Part shown: in pieces, positions 13,511 to 15,604 of the stretch
Layout of the letters: every line of letters starts with the position of its first letter
How positions within the stretch are numbered: the stretch's first letter is position 1
Origin: an uncultured Lachnospiraceae bacterium
GTDB lineage: Bacteria > Bacillota > Clostridia > Lachnospirales > Lachnospiraceae
NCBI GenBank assembly: GCA_910577655.1
Contig: CAJTOW010000040.1
Span: 1 to 15,604, forward strand
DNA length: 15,604 nt
Reading direction: 5' to 3'
Program-made: the position numbers and the translations under genes
Notes under the pieces: generated by a model
What the model was told of the DNA's origin: nothing
The model's database searches: none
Seen by the model: only the letters and a program-made list of their open reading frames with translations

Positions 13511-14302
13511 CTATGCCCGTTTCAGGAAGCTGGAGAGCCTCACAAGGATCCCTTTCTGGGCATCCAGATCCAGCATGGGTACTGTCTCACCGGAGATACG
13601 TTTACAGATATTGAAAAAAGCCTGTCCTGACAAAGAATCCGTATCTACCAGAGGCTCTCCCTGGTTTGTGGATACCACAATCTCCTCGTCGTCCGGGACG
13701 GCGCCGATGATATGGGTGGAAAGGATATCTGCCACATCATCAATGGACATCATATCCCCACGGCGCACCATATCCATCCGGATCCGGTTGACGATCAGGT
13801 CGATCTCCTGCATCCCGGATGCCTCCAGAAGACCGATGATACGGTCCGCATCCCGAATCGCGGATACCTCCGGCGTGGTGACTACCAGGGCGCGGTCCGC
13901 TCCGGCGATGGCATTCTGGAAGCCCCGCTCGATCCCGGCAGGACAGTCCAGAAGTATATAATCAAAATCTTCTCTTAGATCATCGGTCAGTTTGCACATC
14001 TGTCCGGGACTGACGGAGGTCTTGTCCCTGGTCTGTGCTGACGGAAGCAAAAAAAGATTCGGATATCTTTTGTCTTTTATCAGCGCCTGCTTCATACGGC
14101 AGTTCCCCTCCACGACATCTACCAGATTGTAGATGATCCGGTTCTCCAGGCCCATCACCACATCCAGATTGCGCAGTCCGATATCTGTGTCGATCAGTAC
14201 TACGCGGTATCCCAGAAGTGCAAGGCCTGTCCCGATATTCGCGGTAGTGGTTGTCTTGCCGACGCCGCCTTTTCCAGAAGTAATCACAATGACCTGACTC
14301 AT
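13511..14302 (-). CDS. minD: Septum site-determining ATPase MinD
   Basis: The 263-residue ParA-superfamily ATPase has the deviant Walker A GKGGVGKTTT (10-19), with the signature Lys11, then the switch region IDTDIGLRNLD (37-47) and Walker B YILLDCPAG (115-123). The C-terminal amphipathic membrane-targeting helix (about 251-263, ILVRLSSFLKRA) is present. ATP-bound MinD dimerises on the membrane and recruits MinC; MinE releases it. The ATG at 14302 follows AGGAGGG. It lies 75 bases after minC and 12 before minE in one operon. All key residues are intact. Confidence 0.97.
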   Translation of the reverse strand: MSQVIVITSGKGGVGKTTTTANIGTGLALLGYRVVLIDTDIGLRNLDVVMGLENRIIYNLVDVVEGNCRMKQALIKDKRYPNLFLLPSAQTRDKTSVSPGQMCKLTDDLREDFDYILLDCPAGIERGFQNAIAGADRALVVTTPEVSAIRDADRIIGLLEASGMQEIDLIVNRIRMDMVRRGDMMSIDDVADILSTHIIGAVPDDEEIVVSTNQGEPLVDTDSLSGQAFFNICKRISGETVPMLDLDAQKGILVRLSSFLKRA

Positions 14303-14377
14303 AGTATCCCTCCTGAAAATTAGGTTGAAATAAAACCTCTCCTACATTTTACATGAAAGTCTGGAAAATTTCCAGTG

Positions 14378-15043
14378 CTAATTAAAATTTAACATACTTA
14401 AAAAGGATTTTTTTAATTGTTTCGTACAAATATTACAATTTTCTACAAAAGCCATGGTGGGGCCTTTGCCCAGCTTCTTCCCTTTCTCCCCATAGGAGCG
14501 GGAGCAGGTACCGATCCTGATCGATAAGGGGACCATCTCCAGGGCAACCACCACCGAATCCTCGTTGCCGGCAATCCCGGCGTGGACGCTTCCCCGCAGC
14601 TCTCCCAGGACGATGATATTGCCCCTGGCCGTGACCCTGGCTCCGTGGAGCACATCGCCGATGATCACGATGCTGGCCTCCGACTCAATGGACTCTCCCC
14701 GGTGTAAATCTCCCTTATAGAACTGTCCTGTCCGGGAAGACAGCTCCATCAGCTTCTGGTTCAGCGCCTTCTCACACCGCTCGATCCGGTCCGCGTCCTG
14801 GTCCACCAGGCACAGGATCTCGATGCCGGAATTTGCCGTTATGGTATTGATGATCTGCAGTTCCTCTCCCGGAGTGAGGAGACGCCCCTCCAGGATCAGC
14901 GCGATCTGAACATTCCCCCAGAATTTCGCGCTGTCCCGGAACTTGGTACCGATATCCTCCAGAAGCTCCTCAAAGGTACAATCCGGATCCAGGTAAACAC
15001 TCATTCCGGACTTGCTGCTTTTGATTACGACTCTGCTTTTCAA
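14378..15043 (-). CDS. minC: Septum site-determining protein MinC
   Basis: The 221-residue protein begins with TTG at 15043, supported by GAAGGAAAG upstream. The N-terminal domain (about 1-85, with STRVVIKSS-like strand and CTFEELLEDIGTKF) is the FtsZ-inhibiting part. The C-terminal part is the beta-helix dimer that binds MinD, with SRTGQFYKGDLHRGE (the RSGQ-like motif) and repeated turns such as IVIIGDVLHGARVTARGNI and GSVHAGIAGNE. MinC blocks FtsZ polymerisation near poles. The C-terminal tail is unusual: Cys- and Lys-rich (ENCNICTKQLKK, then FLSMLNFN) rather than the short acidic end seen in many homologues. It is followed by minD in the same operon. Confidence 0.93.
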   Translation of the reverse strand: MKSRVVIKSSKSGMSVYLDPDCTFEELLEDIGTKFRDSAKFWGNVQIALILEGRLLTPGEELQIINTITANSGIEILCLVDQDADRIERCEKALNQKLMELSSRTGQFYKGDLHRGESIESEASIVIIGDVLHGARVTARGNIIVLGELRGSVHAGIAGNEDSVVVALEMVPLSIRIGTCSRSYGEKGKKLGKGPTMAFVENCNICTKQLKKSFLSMLNFN

Positions 15044-15076
15044 GGTTACTTTCCTTCTTTCCAGTATTAATCACAG

Positions 15077-15099
15077 CAGTTCAGAGAATCCCTGAACTG
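15077..15099 (-). other. Intergenic hairpin between PBP2 gene and minC
   Basis: CAGTTCAG (15077-15084) pairs with CTGAACTG (15092-15099) around a 7-base loop. No T-run follows on the minus strand, so this is at most a weak terminator or an mRNA processing or stability site between mrdA and minC. Confidence 0.45.
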
Positions 15100-15114
15100 T
15101 TACAGCATCTGAAT

Positions 15115-15604
15115 CTAATCTCCGATCTGGACATCCGATACGGCCAGGGCCCCGGTATTCAGGATATGGTCAAGATCCGTGTATCCGTAGTAAAACCGGT
15201 AGACATTCTTCCCGATGGTCGCCGCGTTGGAGGAGGAATATCCATAAGGAATATTGACGGTGACACAGATATCCGGGTTGGCATAGGGCCCGTAAGAAAT
15301 GAAAAACGCATGGTTTCCCCGGGTCTTGGACTCCTCGGCCGTTCCTGTCTTTCCGGCGATATCCACCTCCAGATCCATAAAGATCCTCTTGGCCGAACCG
15401 TCTGATATCACGGAACGCATACCCTGCTGGACATTGTCCCAGGTGGATTCGTCAAAATCAAGTTTTCTGGTTACCTGGGGGGTGAAATCCTCTACCAGGT
15501 TGCCGTCTGCGTCAGTCATCTTGTCTATGAGGCTCAGCTCAAAGACCGTCCCCCTGTTTGCCAGGGCAGCCACATACCGGGACAGCTGCACATTGGAAAA
15601 GGAA
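15115..15604 (-). CDS. mrdA: Penicillin-binding protein 2, C-terminal part (cut by window edge)
   Basis: Only the last 162 or so codons are present; the reading frame continues beyond 15604, and an apparent GTG start near 15591 is internal (preceded by SFSN in frame). The KTG box is seen as AGKTGTAEE, followed by GNHAFFISYGPYANPDICVTVNIPYG, typical of class B transpeptidase domains. QLSRYVAALANRGTVFE is the usual motif before the final helices. It crosslinks peptidoglycan outside the membrane. Association with minCDE and rodA on the same strand supports the elongation transpeptidase PBP2 (MrdA) rather than FtsI. The catalytic serine and the N-terminal membrane segment are outside the window. 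Confidence 0.88.
   Translation of the reverse strand, partial: SFSNVQLSRYVAALANRGTVFELSLIDKMTDADGNLVEDFTPQVTRKLDFDESTWDNVQQGMRSVISDGSAKRIFMDLEVDIAGKTGTAEESKTRGNHAFFISYGPYANPDICVTVNIPYGYSSSNAATIGKNVYRFYYGYTDLDHILNTGALAVSDVQIGD

Overview
The window looks like chromosomal DNA of a Gram-positive anaerobe of the class Clostridia, most likely Lachnospiraceae. Evidence: strong AGGAGG-type ribosome binding sites, roughly even base composition by eye, a TM1266-type [FeFe]-hydrogenase-associated regulator, a PucR/CdaR regulator, and a MinC-MinD-MinE-RodA block beside PBP2, SepF and YggS. I cannot name the species.

The right half (15604 down to about 10692) is a minus-strand envelope and cell-shape operon: PBP2 (C-terminal part only), minC, minD, minE, rodA, an mgsA-like gene and a lipoprotein D,D-carboxypeptidase. 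minE and rodA overlap by 4 bases. Next comes a one-gene unit with its own promoter (10660-10688) and terminator (10072-10101), encoding a small P-loop protein of unknown function. A second minus-strand operon starts at a good promoter (10024-10052): HlyD-like membrane protein, yggS, sepF, aroB, lspA and an RluD-type pseudouridine synthase. A cytidylate-kinase-like gene follows.

The left third is more accessory. It holds a PucR-family regulator, a HIT protein, a TM1266-type ACT protein and a small unknown plus-strand gene. A cluster of small non-coding elements (3287-3720) sits 47 bases upstream of pucR. They share the terminal sequence GAGCGTGTCTGAAAATT and abut at TA dinucleotides, like MITEs. 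The right part of one of them recurs at the left edge of the window (1-113). Three 40-base tandem repeats lie between the HIT and TM1266 genes.

The most interesting observation is that the mgsA-like protein keeps most methylglyoxal synthase active-site residues but has Gln in place of the catalytic Asp (E. coli Asp71) and Ala in place of Ser65. It may be a repurposed or inactive enzyme inside a cell-shape operon. Other points of note are the orphan P-loop gene, aroB inside the sepF-lspA cluster, and the nested MITE-like array.
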